Part shown: piece by piece, positions 8,748 to 17,980 of the stretch
How the letters are laid out: the number at the start of each line of letters is the position of its first letter
Position numbering within the stretch: position 1 is the first letter of the stretch
Assembly (NCBI GenBank): GCA_902613845.1
Contig: CACMIW010000004.1
Span: 1 to 64,000 of the forward strand
Length of the DNA stretch: 64,000 bases
From: an uncultured Alphaproteobacteria bacterium
GTDB taxonomy: Bacteria; Pseudomonadota; Alphaproteobacteria; HIMB59
Reading direction: 5' to 3'
Notes under the pieces: model-generated
Databases searched by the model: none
The model's input: only the letters and a program-made list of their open reading frames with translations
What the model was told of the DNA's origin: nothing
Program-made: the position numbers and the translations under genes

Positions 8748-11169
8748 TCTTAATCATCTCTTTATCATAGATAGGATAAAGATGCACATTGCAGGGAACT
8801 TTTTTAGTAGCTATCTCTAATTCGTAATTACCATTTTCTACAAAGTTTTGATCAATAACATCTTTACTTCTTATGTACCCATAACCAATAGATTTGCCTA
8901 TGGTGTATCCGTAACCCCCGCTTGATAACCAACCTACTTGTTTACCATCTCTAAATATAGTTTCTCTTCCTAAAAGTATTTGATTTGGATCATCACACGT
9001 AAAACCTGCAAAAATCTTTTTCAAACCTTTTGATTTTTGATTTAAAAGTGCTTTTTTTCCAATGAAATCTTTGTCAGAGTTAATTTTAGTTGCCCATCCT
9101 AATCCAGCCTCAAGAGGGGTATGGTCCGGCCCGATATCTGAACCCCAAGCTCTGTAGCCCTTTTCTAAACGACAACTCTCTATACATCGATATCCAGCAT
9201 TAACTAGTCCAAATTGATTTCCATATTCCATTATCTTGGAATAAATTTCTGAGGAAAAATCTATTGGGAAATGAAGCTCCCAACCTAACTCACCCATGTA
9301 GGTTATTCTAATTGCATAAACATCTTTTGATGCAATTTTGATTTTTTTACATGTAGCAAATGGAAAATTATCATTTGATAAATCTGTATTTGTTAGCCCT
9401 TGAAGGATCTTTCTAGAATTTGGTCCCATTAATGAAAAAACTGAATTATCAAATGTTATATTTTTAACTTCTACTTCTAAATTATTTGGAATATTTGAAA
9501 TTATCCAATCATAGTCATGGGTCATAAAACCTGTTCCAGTTATAATATAAAAGGTATTTTTATCTATAACTGTTATTGTTAAATCACATTCAATTCCACC
9601 ATCGTCATTCAACATTTGGGTATAGATGGTCGAACCGATTGGTCTATCAATTTTATTTGCACATAAATACTCTAAAGCTTGTAGTGAGTCTTTACCTGAT
9701 ACAATAAACTTAGCGAAAGATGTTTGATCAATCAGAACAGCACTCTCTCTTGCGGCCTTTACTTCATTTCCAACAAATTCAAACCAATTTTGTTTGTCAA
9801 AGGAATAAATATCCCGAGGCTCACTTCCTTTTGGTGCAAACCAATTAGGTCTCTCCCAACCCATTTTTTCACCAAAGCATGCATTTGAGTTTTTAAGTTT
9901 TTCATAAATTGGAGATTTTTTAAAATCTCTCACTGAGGAGTTTTCCTCAAAAGGCCATGCCATAGTGTAATGTTTAGCATAAGCCTCATAAGTTCTTTTT
10001 CTTACCCACTCCAAATCTTGATGAGGTTTTCCAAATCTTCTTATATCAACTGGCCATAAATCGTAAGGTGGTCTTCCATTAGCTACCCATTCTGCAAGTG
10101 CCATACCCGCTCCACCTCCAGCAGCTATCCCATATGCGTTGAAACCTGCGCCAACATAAAAGTTTTTCAATTCAGGACTCTCTCCTAAAATAAAGTTTCC
10201 ATCTGGAGTAAAACTCTCAGGTCCATTTATTAATTCTTTGACCCCAGCAGTTTCAAGACTAGGGACTCTTCCAAGAGCATTATTCATTATTTGTTCAAAA
10301 TGATCGTAATTTGAGTCTAAAAGTGAAAAATGAAAATCCTCTGGGACTGATTTTTCAGCCCATGATAAAGGGTTTGGTTCATACCCTCCCATTGCAAGGC
10401 CCCCAACTTCCTCTTTAAAATAAATTAACCTGTCAGGATCTCTTAAAGTAGGAAGGTCTGATTTAACACCCTCTATTTTTTCAGTAACCAAATATTGATG
10501 TTGAAAAGATACTAAAGGGACATTAACTCCAACATCTTGTGCAAACTGTCTGGTCCACTGACCACAACAACAAACAATTTTTTCACACTTTACTTTACCT
10601 TTAGATGTTTCAATACCTTCAATTACACCATTATTTATAATTACCTTTGATACTCTAGTTTCCTCAAATATTTTTGCTCCTTTGTTTCTAGCTCCTTTAG
10701 CCAATGCTTGTGAAATATCTGTCGGATTTGCTTGTCCATCTGTAGGAAGGAAGGCTGCTCCATAAACATCATCTATATTCATGATTGGCCATAAATCTTG
10801 AGCCTCTTTTGGAGTAAGTAGTTCCATCTCCAAACCAAATGAGTGAGCTGTAGTAGTTTGTCTTAAAACCTCCTGCCATCTCTCTTTATTACAAGCTAGT
10901 CTTAATCCACCATTCATCTTCCATCCTGTTCCTAATCCTGTTTCTTTTTCAAGCTTGTCATAAAGATCAACAGAATATCCTAATAATTGAGTAATATTTG
11001 CATTTGTTCTTAATTGGCCAACTAGTCCAGCAGCATGCCATGTACTACCAGATGTTAATTTACCACTTTCAATAAGTACAACTTCATGTCCTAAATCAGC
11101 TAAGTGATATGCAGTAGAGCAACCCACTATACCACCCCCAATTACTACAATTTTTGAACTATCTATCAT
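8737..11169 (-). CDS. Dimethylglycine/sarcosine dehydrogenase-like FAD oxidoreductase fused to GcvT domain
   Basis: An 810-residue two-part enzyme. The N-terminal half is a DAO-type FAD oxidoreductase with the dinucleotide motif GGGIVG at 11-16 and STWHAAGL at 42-49. H45 there matches the histidine that binds FAD covalently in mitochondrial dimethylglycine dehydrogenase. The second half, from about residue 420, is a folate-binding GcvT/aminomethyltransferase domain (TSFAKFIVSG, GYRCIESCRLEKGYRAWG). The family demethylates dimethylglycine or sarcosine, moves the one-carbon unit to THF and passes electrons to ETF, encoded nearby. The start overlaps the previous stop as TAATG. Dimethylglycine is the likeliest substrate because BHMT, which produces it, is 1 kb away. 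Confidence 0.85.
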   Translation of the reverse strand: MIDSSKIVVIGGGIVGCSTAYHLADLGHEVVLIESGKLTSGSTWHAAGLVGQLRTNANITQLLGYSVDLYDKLEKETGLGTGWKMNGGLRLACNKERWQEVLRQTTTAHSFGLEMELLTPKEAQDLWPIMNIDDVYGAAFLPTDGQANPTDISQALAKGARNKGAKIFEETRVSKVIINNGVIEGIETSKGKVKCEKIVCCCGQWTRQFAQDVGVNVPLVSFQHQYLVTEKIEGVKSDLPTLRDPDRLIYFKEEVGGLAMGGYEPNPLSWAEKSVPEDFHFSLLDSNYDHFEQIMNNALGRVPSLETAGVKELINGPESFTPDGNFILGESPELKNFYVGAGFNAYGIAAGGGAGMALAEWVANGRPPYDLWPVDIRRFGKPHQDLEWVRKRTYEAYAKHYTMAWPFEENSSVRDFKKSPIYEKLKNSNACFGEKMGWERPNWFAPKGSEPRDIYSFDKQNWFEFVGNEVKAARESAVLIDQTSFAKFIVSGKDSLQALEYLCANKIDRPIGSTIYTQMLNDDGGIECDLTITVIDKNTFYIITGTGFMTHDYDWIISNIPNNLEVEVKNITFDNSVFSLMGPNSRKILQGLTNTDLSNDNFPFATCKKIKIASKDVYAIRITYMGELGWELHFPIDFSSEIYSKIMEYGNQFGLVNAGYRCIESCRLEKGYRAWGSDIGPDHTPLEAGLGWATKINSDKDFIGKKALLNQKSKGLKKIFAGFTCDDPNQILLGRETIFRDGKQVGWLSSGGYGYTIGKSIGYGYIRSKDVIDQNFVENGNYELEIATKKVPCNVHLYPIYDKEMIKIKS

Positions 11170-12026
11170 TATAGTTTATCAAATGATTCCTCAAATTTTT
11201 TGAGATTATCTGAAGTATACTCAGCATAATTAAATTCTATCTTAGAAGTGATCTCAGAGACCATACTCCACATTGTCTCTCTTAATAAACTAGCAGTTTT
11301 CATTGCGTTATATTTAATTATTAAATCTTTTGATGGTTTTTCTTTAAAATACATTTCTAAAACTTCATTTTCTAGATTTTCATCTAAATCATTATTAGAA
11401 GATAAACCTCCTATATCAAACAAAGGATCATTAAAACCACCATATTCCCAATCTACTACCCATATTTTTGAACCATCATCAAGAAAATTTGCAGCCAATA
11501 AATCATTATGACCAAATACAATTTCTCTTGGAGAGGAGAGTTTTTCTAACTTTTCTGCTTTTTTTAACAAACTTGGAATTAATGAAATGTGAGAGCTATT
11601 ATTATTTAATAAGTAATTTGAGTAGTACTTTATGACATAAAAAACCCAGAAAATTTGAGGCTGACCTGATAACTTGTTAGGTATTTCATCATGAATTTTT
11701 CTTATGATCGGAACAATTTTATTTAAATTTTCTCTTACAGTTTTTGGTTCAAGAGTTTTACTTTCAATGAATTCTAAGACCAATACTCCAGGTTCATTAT
11801 AAATTAATTTTGGAGACACCCCTATTTGATAAGCTGCTTCACTAACAATAATTTCGTTTGATCGATAAACTAGATGTTCTGGTATATCTGAACCTAGTCT
11901 AACAACTGATTTAGAACCAGAGTCTGATACTAGGAAATTAAGATTTGTAATTCCTCCCGCTAAAGGTTCAATATTTTCAAGATTTTTCCATATTGGAAGA
12001 CTCTTGATTTTATTTTCAAATCCCAT
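11169..12026 (-). CDS. Choline/ethanolamine kinase-like phosphotransferase (APH fold)
   Basis: A 285-residue member of the aminoglycoside-phosphotransferase/choline kinase superfamily. The catalytic loop reads VFGHNDLLAANFL (HxDxxxxN type) and the metal-binding segment is VVDWEYGG, both as in LicA-type choline kinases. N-terminal GGITNLNFLV resembles the nucleotide loop. It forms an operon with the dehydrogenase-GcvT gene through a TAATG overlap and is divergent from BHMT, so a choline or methylamine substrate is plausible. Thiamine kinase or a related small-molecule kinase cannot be excluded. Confidence 0.7.
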   Translation of the reverse strand: MGFENKIKSLPIWKNLENIEPLAGGITNLNFLVSDSGSKSVVRLGSDIPEHLVYRSNEIIVSEAAYQIGVSPKLIYNEPGVLVLEFIESKTLEPKTVRENLNKIVPIIRKIHDEIPNKLSGQPQIFWVFYVIKYYSNYLLNNNSSHISLIPSLLKKAEKLEKLSSPREIVFGHNDLLAANFLDDGSKIWVVDWEYGGFNDPLFDIGGLSSNNDLDENLENEVLEMYFKEKPSKDLIIKYNAMKTASLLRETMWSMVSEITSKIEFNYAEYTSDNLKKFEESFDKL

Positions 12027-12092
12027 TTGATTAAAACATACTGATCTTTGAATTATTTTCTACGGATAAAATCCAAAAACATTGTGAAATTT

Positions 12093-12121
12093 TTTATAGA
12101 ATTTTTTTTAAAAGCTATAAT
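12093..12121 (+). promoter_or_regulatory. Candidate promoter for the BHMT gene
   Basis: A perfect TATAAT (12116-12121) lies 17 bases after TTTATA (12093-12098). It sits 27 bases upstream of the BHMT ATG, within the 122-base divergent gap, and is followed by an AGGAGGT ribosome-binding site. The -35 matches consensus at four of six positions. Confidence 0.45.
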
Positions 12122-12148
12122 AATCTAGATATTTATTTAGGAGGTAGT

Positions 12149-13186
12149 ATGGATCTAATACAGAGACTCAATGAAAGACCTATTTTGTGTGCAGAAGGCT
12201 ATCTTTTTGCAATGGAGAGAAGAGGATATTTACAGGCAGGAACTTACGTTCCTGAGGTTGTTCTTGATAATCCTGAAGTAGTAACTCAACTTCATAGAGA
12301 GTTTATTAGAGCTGGTAGTGATGTTGTTCAAGCATTTACTTATTACGGTCACAGAGAAAAGTTGCGTTTGATTGGAAAGGAAGAATTATTAGAACCTCTT
12401 CAAAAAAACGCATTAGAAATTGCAAAAAATGCTGCAGCTGAGTTTCCCCAGTTAGATTTAATGATAGCTGGTAATGTAGCTAATACTAATATTTATGACC
12501 CTGATGACAAACAATCTCACATTGATTGTCAAAAAATGTTTGAAGAACAAATAGCTTGGGCAAAAGAAGCTAATGTTGATTTTGTTATTGCTGAAACAAT
12601 TAATTGGACTGAAGAAGCTAAATTAGCATTAAAGGAAATTAAAAATGCAGGTTTAATAGCTGTCGTAAATCTTGCTATACCTAAAGGTGACAAAACAAGA
12701 GAAGGCCATAGTGCTGCAGAGGCCTGTAAAATTTTGGAAGACCATGGTGCTGATGTAGTTGGCCTTAACTGTTATCGTGGTCCTGAAATGACAATGAAAC
12801 TGCTGCCAAGCATTAGAGAAAAAGTCTCATGCCATGTGGCTGCATTACCTGTTCCATATAGAACAACTGAAGAATTCCCAACACACATGTATATAGAGGA
12901 TCCAAATTGTAATTGTTTAGATGGTAATGTTTCTCACATTGCTCTTGATGGATTAACATGTAACAGGTTTGAAATGGCTGAATTCACCAAACAATGTATG
13001 GACATCAATGTAAATTTTATTGGTATTTGTTGCGGTGCCGACCCTCATCATGTAAGAGAAATGGCAGTTGCTATGGGTAGAAAACCAATTTCTTATAAAT
13101 ATTACCCTGATATGAGCAAACATTTTTCTCATGGCACAGAAAGCAGTCTTAAGAACATTAACAAAACTAACGAATGGCTTAAATAG
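12149..13186 (+). CDS. bhmT: Betaine-homocysteine S-methyltransferase
   Basis: A 345-residue zinc methyltransferase that moves a methyl group from glycine betaine to homocysteine, giving methionine and dimethylglycine. The three zinc cysteines are visible: C208 in GLNCYRG and C294-C295 in GICCGADP, the spacing known for BHMT. It has no cobalamin or folate domain. A strong AGGAGGT site precedes the ATG. The product dimethylglycine is the probable substrate of the divergent dehydrogenase-GcvT protein, and betaine would enter by ProXWV. A related homocysteine methyltransferase using another donor (S-methylmethionine, DMSP) is the main alternative. Confidence 0.9.
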   Translation: MDLIQRLNERPILCAEGYLFAMERRGYLQAGTYVPEVVLDNPEVVTQLHREFIRAGSDVVQAFTYYGHREKLRLIGKEELLEPLQKNALEIAKNAAAEFPQLDLMIAGNVANTNIYDPDDKQSHIDCQKMFEEQIAWAKEANVDFVIAETINWTEEAKLALKEIKNAGLIAVVNLAIPKGDKTREGHSAAEACKILEDHGADVVGLNCYRGPEMTMKLLPSIREKVSCHVAALPVPYRTTEEFPTHMYIEDPNCNCLDGNVSHIALDGLTCNRFEMAEFTKQCMDINVNFIGICCGADPHHVREMAVAMGRKPISYKYYPDMSKHFSHGTESSLKNINKTNEWLK

Positions 13187-13216
13187 TTAATAAGACTTAT
13201 AAAAAATAAATTTTAG

Positions 13217-13948
13217 ATGAGTATATGGGGAAAACTTTTAGCTGGGACTTTTGGTTTTGCTCTTGGGGGGCCAATCGGAGCTATGTTAGGTGTAATAGCG
13301 GGTCACAGTGTAGATCGTATTCGAAACCAAAAATCTGACTCTAATATAGCCTCTAATTCACCACAAGAAATTATAACGATAGGTATAATTATTTTAGCAG
13401 CTAAACTGGCTAAAGCAGATGGTCAGGTTACAACTGATGAAATAAGCGCCTTTAAAGAAAAATTTAAAATACCTCCTGATTTTCAAAGCGATGTTAGCAA
13501 AATATTTAATGAAGCTAAAAAAAACTCTGATGATTATCATCAATATGCTCAACAAATAGGAATGTTATTTCGTGGACAGCCTCAAGTTTTGGAGCAAATT
13601 TTAAACTTACTTTTTTATATCGCAGAGGCTGATGGTGAAATCAGCGACTCAGAGATAGTATTTATTCAAAATTGTTCTGATTATTTTGGACTAAATAAAG
13701 CTCAATATGAAAGCATAAAAACTATGTGGCTGGATAAACAAATTGATCCATACAAAATTTTAGGAGTTGAGAAAAGTTTTTCTGATGGTGAAATTAGAAA
13801 GAGATGGATACAGCTAAGCAAAGAGTTACACCCTGACCAATTAAGGGCACAGGGTGTTCCTCAAGAATTAATCATTAAATCTGAAGACAGACTATCCAAG
13901 ATAAATCAAGCCTACGATAAAATAAAAAGTATTCGCAAAATCAATTAA
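13217..13948 (+). CDS. djlA: DjlA-like co-chaperone (TerB domain plus DnaJ domain)
   Basis: A 243-residue protein with three parts. Residues 1-35 are a glycine-rich membrane-anchoring segment ([18 protein letters not shown]). A TerB-like helical domain spans about 50-170. A C-terminal J domain begins at PYKILGV and carries the HPD motif in ELHPDQL, which stimulates DnaK. This is the architecture of DjlA, a type III J protein at the inner membrane. It lies 30 bases after the BHMT stop and ends in a 4-base overlap with the convergent csp gene. Confidence 0.85.
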   Translation: MSIWGKLLAGTFGFALGGPIGAMLGVIAGHSVDRIRNQKSDSNIASNSPQEIITIGIIILAAKLAKADGQVTTDEISAFKEKFKIPPDFQSDVSKIFNEAKKNSDDYHQYAQQIGMLFRGQPQVLEQILNLLFYIAEADGEISDSEIVFIQNCSDYFGLNKAQYESIKTMWLDKQIDPYKILGVEKSFSDGEIRKRWIQLSKELHPDQLRAQGVPQELIIKSEDRLSKINQAYDKIKSIRKIN

Positions 13949-14148
13949 ACTTTTTTTAACTGATCTGCTTTGGATTTGCCTTTGTCTTCAACAACTTCAA
14001 ATTCGACTTTGTCGCCTTCATCGAGGCGGTCTAAACCTGCTTGTTGAACAGCTGTGATGTGGACAAAGATATCTTTATCTTCTCCATCAGGGGCAATAAA
14101 CCCATATCCTTTTTTTGGGTTAAACCATTTCACTGTTCCTGTAGCCAT
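13945..14148 (-). CDS. cspA: Cold-shock domain protein
   Basis: A 67-residue single cold-shock domain. RNP1 (KGYGFI) and RNP2 (DIFVH) are both intact, and the start [10 protein letters not shown] is typical. It binds single-stranded RNA/DNA and melts mRNA structure. An AAGGA site precedes the ATG, and a leader of up to about 140 bases (14149-14292) upstream may hold a long 5' UTR, as is common for csp genes. I could not identify a defined thermosensor fold there. Confidence 0.93.
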   Translation of the reverse strand: MATGTVKWFNPKKGYGFIAPDGEDKDIFVHITAVQQAGLDRLDEGDKVEFEVVEDKGKSKADQLKKV

Positions 14149-14290
14149 TTATAGTCCTTTCTTAATCTTAAGTAGTAAATATTTAGCGTATCCAAACATA
14201 GTTAAAAATTTTATGAGATTTTTTTAATTAGTATTCAAATAGTAAGCCTAAATATTGTTAAACTTTTTATAGCAATTTTTCTAAATTTAA

Positions 14291-14326
14291 AGTTAAAAAT
14301 GGTAAACCGGGCCGCTACCTTTACCA
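14291..14326 (-). terminator. Candidate intrinsic terminator overlapping the end of thiD
   Basis: The minus strand has a 7-base-pair stem (14320-14326 with 14300-14306) with a GC-rich loop, followed at once by TTTTT (14295-14299). The stem lies inside the last codons of thiD, so coding and termination signals would overlap. The T-run includes the stop region. It would end the thiVMED transcript. Confidence 0.45.
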
Positions 14327-15084
14327 ATTTTATACAAACTTCCTTTAATTATGGCTCTTTTTATATAATTTCTTGATTTTTTGACAGAATTTAAAATATC
14401 TTCACCTAAAGCTAAATTCGAAGCAATTGCTGACGATAAAGTACACCCAGTTCCATGTGTGTTTTTACTTTTAATGATACTAGACTCAAAAAAATGAATT
14501 TTTTTATTTTTTTTAATAAATAGACAGTCGAATATTTTTCCATTTTTGATTAGACCTTTGATCAGTATATTCTTAGCACCAATTTTTTCTAAAATTTGAA
14601 TTGCATTAATCATATCATCTTTACTATTAATCTTGGTATTTGTAAGAATTTCTGCCTCCTTCAAATTAGGAGTAATTATCATAGATTTTGTTATAAGGTT
14701 TTTAGTTAAACTTGATATAGCGCTTTTCTTTAAGAGTAAATAACCAGATGTTGAAACCATAACAGGGTCTAAAACAACTTTAGATATTTTATAGTTGTCA
14801 ATAAATTTTGAAATTTCTTGAATAATTTTTTTATCACTTAACATACCAATCTTTATTGAGTCTGGTTTAATATCACTACACGTCGTATTAAGTTGTTCTC
14901 TTATAAACTTTGGGGTTGTATTAAAAATACTTTTTACCTCTTGAGTATTTTGTGCAGTTAAAGCAGTAATTACAGACATCGCATAACATTTAAAGTATGT
15001 TATAGTTTTAATATCAGCTTGGATACCTGCCCCTCCTGATGAGTCAGAACCTGCAATTGTTAATACAGTTTTATATCTTTTCAT
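14293..15084 (-). CDS. thiD: Hydroxymethylpyrimidine/phosphomethylpyrimidine kinase
   Basis: A 263-residue ribokinase-fold enzyme that phosphorylates HMP and HMP-P to HMP-PP for thiamine synthesis. Family motifs are TIAGSDSSGGAGIQADIKT at the start, VLDPVMVSTSG in the middle and the anion-hole region NTHGTGCTLSSAIA near residue 210. It is the last gene of the riboswitch-controlled thiV-M-E-D operon, overlapping thiE by 14 bases. Confidence 0.95.
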   Translation of the reverse strand: MKRYKTVLTIAGSDSSGGAGIQADIKTITYFKCYAMSVITALTAQNTQEVKSIFNTTPKFIREQLNTTCSDIKPDSIKIGMLSDKKIIQEISKFIDNYKISKVVLDPVMVSTSGYLLLKKSAISSLTKNLITKSMIITPNLKEAEILTNTKINSKDDMINAIQILEKIGAKNILIKGLIKNGKIFDCLFIKKNKKIHFFESSIIKSKNTHGTGCTLSSAIASNLALGEDILNSVKKSRNYIKRAIIKGSLYKIGKGSGPVYHF

Positions 15085-15694
15085 AACTTGAAATAATTTT
15101 ACTTACATCCATACAATTCTTCTTAATATTACCTTTTAATAAAGAGGATATCATAGCAACTCCATGGATTTTTAGTTTTAGTATACTATTTACATCACTA
15201 ATATTGATTCCTCCTATTGCTATTAAAGGAATTTTTGTAGCTTTAGCACAAATTTTAAGCCCGCTTAAACCAAAATAATTTTTCATTTCTTTTTTTGTAT
15301 TTGACGAGAAGGCTGAAACACCTATGTAGTCAACTCCCTTTAACTTTTTTACCTTTATGAATTCATTTTTATTACTTGCTGAAACTCCTATTATAGCTTT
15401 TCTTCCCAATAATTTTCTAGCTTGATTATAGGGTAAATCATCCATACCAACATGTGCACCATGAGCATTTATAGATTTTGCAATATCCACACGATCATTG
15501 ACAATGAGGGTTTTTTTAAATTTAACACAATCTTTTTTTAAATCTTTTCCTAAGTTGTATAAATCAATTGTTTTTAAATTTTTAAACCTTAATTGAATAC
15601 AATCGACCTTACTCTCAAATATTATTTTCAAATAATTATCCAACTTACTTAATGGTGTAAGTTTATCGTCAGTAACAAAACAAAATTTAAACAC
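15071..15694 (-). CDS. thiE: Thiamine phosphate synthase
   Basis: A 207-residue TIM-barrel enzyme that couples HMP-PP with thiazole phosphate to give thiamine phosphate. Recognisable segments are CIQLRFKN, LIVNDRVDIA, GAHVGMDDLP, IIGVSASN, DYIGVSAFSSNTK and IPLIAIGGIN. The THZ-P binding and pyrophosphate-binding loops are complete. It overlaps thiM by 8 bases and thiD by 14, so the three enzymes are tightly coupled. Confidence 0.95.
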   Translation of the reverse strand: MFKFCFVTDDKLTPLSKLDNYLKIIFESKVDCIQLRFKNLKTIDLYNLGKDLKKDCVKFKKTLIVNDRVDIAKSINAHGAHVGMDDLPYNQARKLLGRKAIIGVSASNKNEFIKVKKLKGVDYIGVSAFSSNTKKEMKNYFGLSGLKICAKATKIPLIAIGGINISDVNSILKLKIHGVAMISSLLKGNIKKNCMDVSKIISSYEKI

Positions 15695-16484
15695 TAGTAA
15701 TTTTTAAATTATCTAAAATTTCTTTTTCTGTAATATCATTTAATTTGTTCAAGAAATTTACTTGAAAATCTCCTGGCCCCTCTGATTTTGATGCTGCGAG
15801 TTCTCCTGCGATTGAAAAAATAGCCGCTGAGCTTATCGCAGATTTGTATAAACTTTCACCTACAGCAGCAAATGCTCCTACTATGCACGATAAAGAGCAA
15901 CCGATAGCTGTAACCTTCGTCATTACACTTGATCCATTTGAAATTTTAGTGACATTATCTTCATAAATAATGAAGTCATCTCTACCGCTTATAAATACAA
16001 CACAATTATTCTCGTTAGATAAAATTTTTCCAGACTCAATAGCTGCGTGACTTTCAATTGATGAGTCAACTCCCTTTGAAGATATTTTATTTTGATCTAC
16101 TAATGATTGAATTTCAGATGCGTTTCCTCTAATAATTAATTTTTTAGAGCTTTTAATAATGTCAAGAGAAGTTTGAGTTCTTAACTTACTCGCACCTGAA
16201 CCCACAGGGTCTAATATGATTGGTTTTTCTTGTTGAACATAATATTTAGAAGCCTCTAAAAAGCTAGGCCTCCAATTATCGTCTAACGTTCCAATATTAT
16301 TAACAAGACAAGACGATATAGCAGCTATTTCTTTAAGTTCATTTGTTGCATGAGACATCAAAGGAGATGCTCCGATAGAGAGAAGAATATTAGCGTTTAT
16401 GTTCATTGCCACGTAATTTGTAATACAATGTACAAGCGCTCCTTTATCTCTTAAGTTTTTTAAATCATTATAAATATGTTCCAT
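15687..16484 (-). CDS. thiM: Hydroxyethylthiazole kinase
   Basis: A 265-residue ribokinase-like enzyme that phosphorylates the thiazole moiety (THZ). Landmarks are ALVHCITNYVAMN at the start, IILDPVGSGASKLR near residue 95 and VTAIGCSLSCIVGAF near the catalytic Cys at about 197. Its presence with thiD and thiE and the absence of thiC/thiG here point to salvage of both thiamine halves. Its ATG overlaps the thiV stop by one base (TAATG). Confidence 0.93.
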   Translation of the reverse strand: MEHIYNDLKNLRDKGALVHCITNYVAMNINANILLSIGASPLMSHATNELKEIAAISSCLVNNIGTLDDNWRPSFLEASKYYVQQEKPIILDPVGSGASKLRTQTSLDIIKSSKKLIIRGNASEIQSLVDQNKISSKGVDSSIESHAAIESGKILSNENNCVVFISGRDDFIIYEDNVTKISNGSSVMTKVTAIGCSLSCIVGAFAAVGESLYKSAISSAAIFSIAGELAASKSEGPGDFQVNFLNKLNDITEKEILDNLKITSV

Positions 16485-17869
16485 TATATACCTTTCCTTT
16501 TCATCAAAAGTGTCAATATTGTTGAAAATAGAATTGGCACTAAAAATGATGAGAATAATTTATAGTTATTAATAAATGTGAAATTAATATTTAGAAAATC
16601 GCTCATTATATTTTTGCTGAATGAGGGATCAGGAAATATTAATACTCCCAGTAGTAAGCTCAAAAAAGAGATTATATATATTTGTTTTGTAGAGATATTA
16701 AAACCAAATAATCCCAACAGAAAAGGTAAAACTAAGCAACAACAAATTAAATCAGCAATTAAGAAGACGTACAAAACATTGTAACCTTGCGAGGATAGTA
16801 TGAAAACTGCCACCAAGAAAACAATAATAAAGTATAAGTTTGAAGAGGATTTTAAGGAGTAACTTGTGCTTAGGGTGACAATCTGAGAATTTATAGCATT
16901 TATTAATGTATCAATACTACTCAATACAAGAGAAGCAGCTAATATTACAAAAATGTATTTTATAAATGAAGTCTCGAGTAAACCGAAAAGTTTCACAAAT
17001 GTTAAATCAGGATCATCCATTGCGTAAAGTGAGATTGAAACTAGTCCAGAGTATCCAATGAAATAAACAATTATAAATATAATTAAAGCAGATATAACTA
17101 AGCCAATACTAAGCGTTTTATTATCTTTAGCAGCATAAATTCTTTGCCAATTACCATGGTGAAAAAGATTTGTAAATGTAACTGCTACTAAAAAAGTCAA
17201 TCCTGTTATCCATAGGAATTGATTATTAAAATCAAATAAATGTGCATTTTCGATCATAAATGAAGAGTTATCTGAAAAGTCTTGGAATGGAATTTTAAAA
17301 ACTAAAAACAAACAAATTCCTATAATGAATATGAATTGAATTAAATCGGTGAATATTGTTGCCGACAATCCCCCAATTAGAACGTACGATAAAGCAATTA
17401 ATATAATTATCATTGAAGAAATCCAATAAGGTGTATCATTTAAAAAATTAAAGAACTTTGAGATAGCTGTAATTTCAGCTATTAAGAAAACTGTCATATA
17501 AACTAACGAAACTATTATAACAAAGTGGGATAAGTTCTTACCAAACCGATTTTCGATACAATCGTGAAATCCTGTTGAGTTTGGAAAAACCTTTCTTACA
17601 TATTTTCCTATAAAGATGAATAAAACTAAAGGCATCGCAGCTCCAAGAGCATAACCAATCACATTACCCATTCCACCCCAAGTAGCTGCTGCAGCAGGCG
17701 AAAATATTATCCAAAAACCCAATGCAGAAGATACAAAAGAAGATATTGAAAAAAATAAATTATATTTATTTTTAATAACGAATTTATCATCTGATAATTC
17801 ATTTTTTTTCAAAAAAAAGAATGATGCAGTAAAAATTAATCCAAATAAAATTAAAAAAATAATTTCCAT
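16484..17869 (-). CDS. thiV: Sodium:solute symporter, ThiV-type thiamine-precursor transporter
   Basis: A 461-residue integral membrane protein with about 12-13 hydrophobic segments and features of the SSS family. Examples are FWIIFSPAAAATWGGMGNVIGYALGAAMPL near residue 52 and YVLIGGLSATIFTDLIQF near residue 160. It is the first gene after a TPP riboswitch and is fused into the thiM-E-D operon. ThiV is the name used in SAR11 for the riboswitch-linked symporter proposed to import the pyrimidine precursor HMP. The substrate is inferred from context; no biochemical signature shows it. Confidence 0.85.
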   Translation of the reverse strand: MEIIFLILFGLIFTASFFFLKKNELSDDKFVIKNKYNLFFSISSFVSSALGFWIIFSPAAAATWGGMGNVIGYALGAAMPLVLFIFIGKYVRKVFPNSTGFHDCIENRFGKNLSHFVIIVSLVYMTVFLIAEITAISKFFNFLNDTPYWISSMIIILIALSYVLIGGLSATIFTDLIQFIFIIGICLFLVFKIPFQDFSDNSSFMIENAHLFDFNNQFLWITGLTFLVAVTFTNLFHHGNWQRIYAAKDNKTLSIGLVISALIIFIIVYFIGYSGLVSISLYAMDDPDLTFVKLFGLLETSFIKYIFVILAASLVLSSIDTLINAINSQIVTLSTSYSLKSSSNLYFIIVFLVAVFILSSQGYNVLYVFLIADLICCCLVLPFLLGLFGFNISTKQIYIISFLSLLLGVLIFPDPSFSKNIMSDFLNINFTFINNYKLFSSFLVPILFSTILTLLMKRKGI

Positions 17870-17895
17870 CTAATTTGCTCTTATTTTAAAAGTAT

Positions 17896-17980
17896 TTAAG
17901 GGAAACTTCCTACGCCAGAATTACCTGGATCAGGTTCGAGGGTTAAGTATTACCTTTCTCAGCCTTTCAGCACCCCTTAA
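17896..17980 (-). promoter_or_regulatory. TPP riboswitch (THI element) upstream of thiV
   Basis: The minus strand carries the THI-box core in order: GGGGTGC, GGCTGAGA, AACCCTCGAACCTGATC, CAGGTAATTCTGGCGTAGG. The closing P1 stem is perfect (TTAAGGG at 17980-17974 with CCCTTAA at 17902-17896). The P1 end lies 26 bases before the thiV ATG, with no clear terminator hairpin between, which favours translational control of ribosome binding. It should shut off thiV-M-E-D when TPP is plentiful. Confidence 0.96.

Noticed and set aside
8736-8752. Near-palindrome TAAGATTTAATCTTA as a bidirectional terminator
   Set aside because: Only AT pairs, no U-tract, and it lies inside both coding ends.
12027-12148. 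SAM-V or other riboswitch upstream of BHMT
   Set aside because: SAR11 BHMT genes can carry SAM-V. I looked for a pseudoknot-type aptamer here and saw only a 4-bp GGAT/ATCC hairpin and a promoter; not enough to call it. A covariance-model search would settle it.
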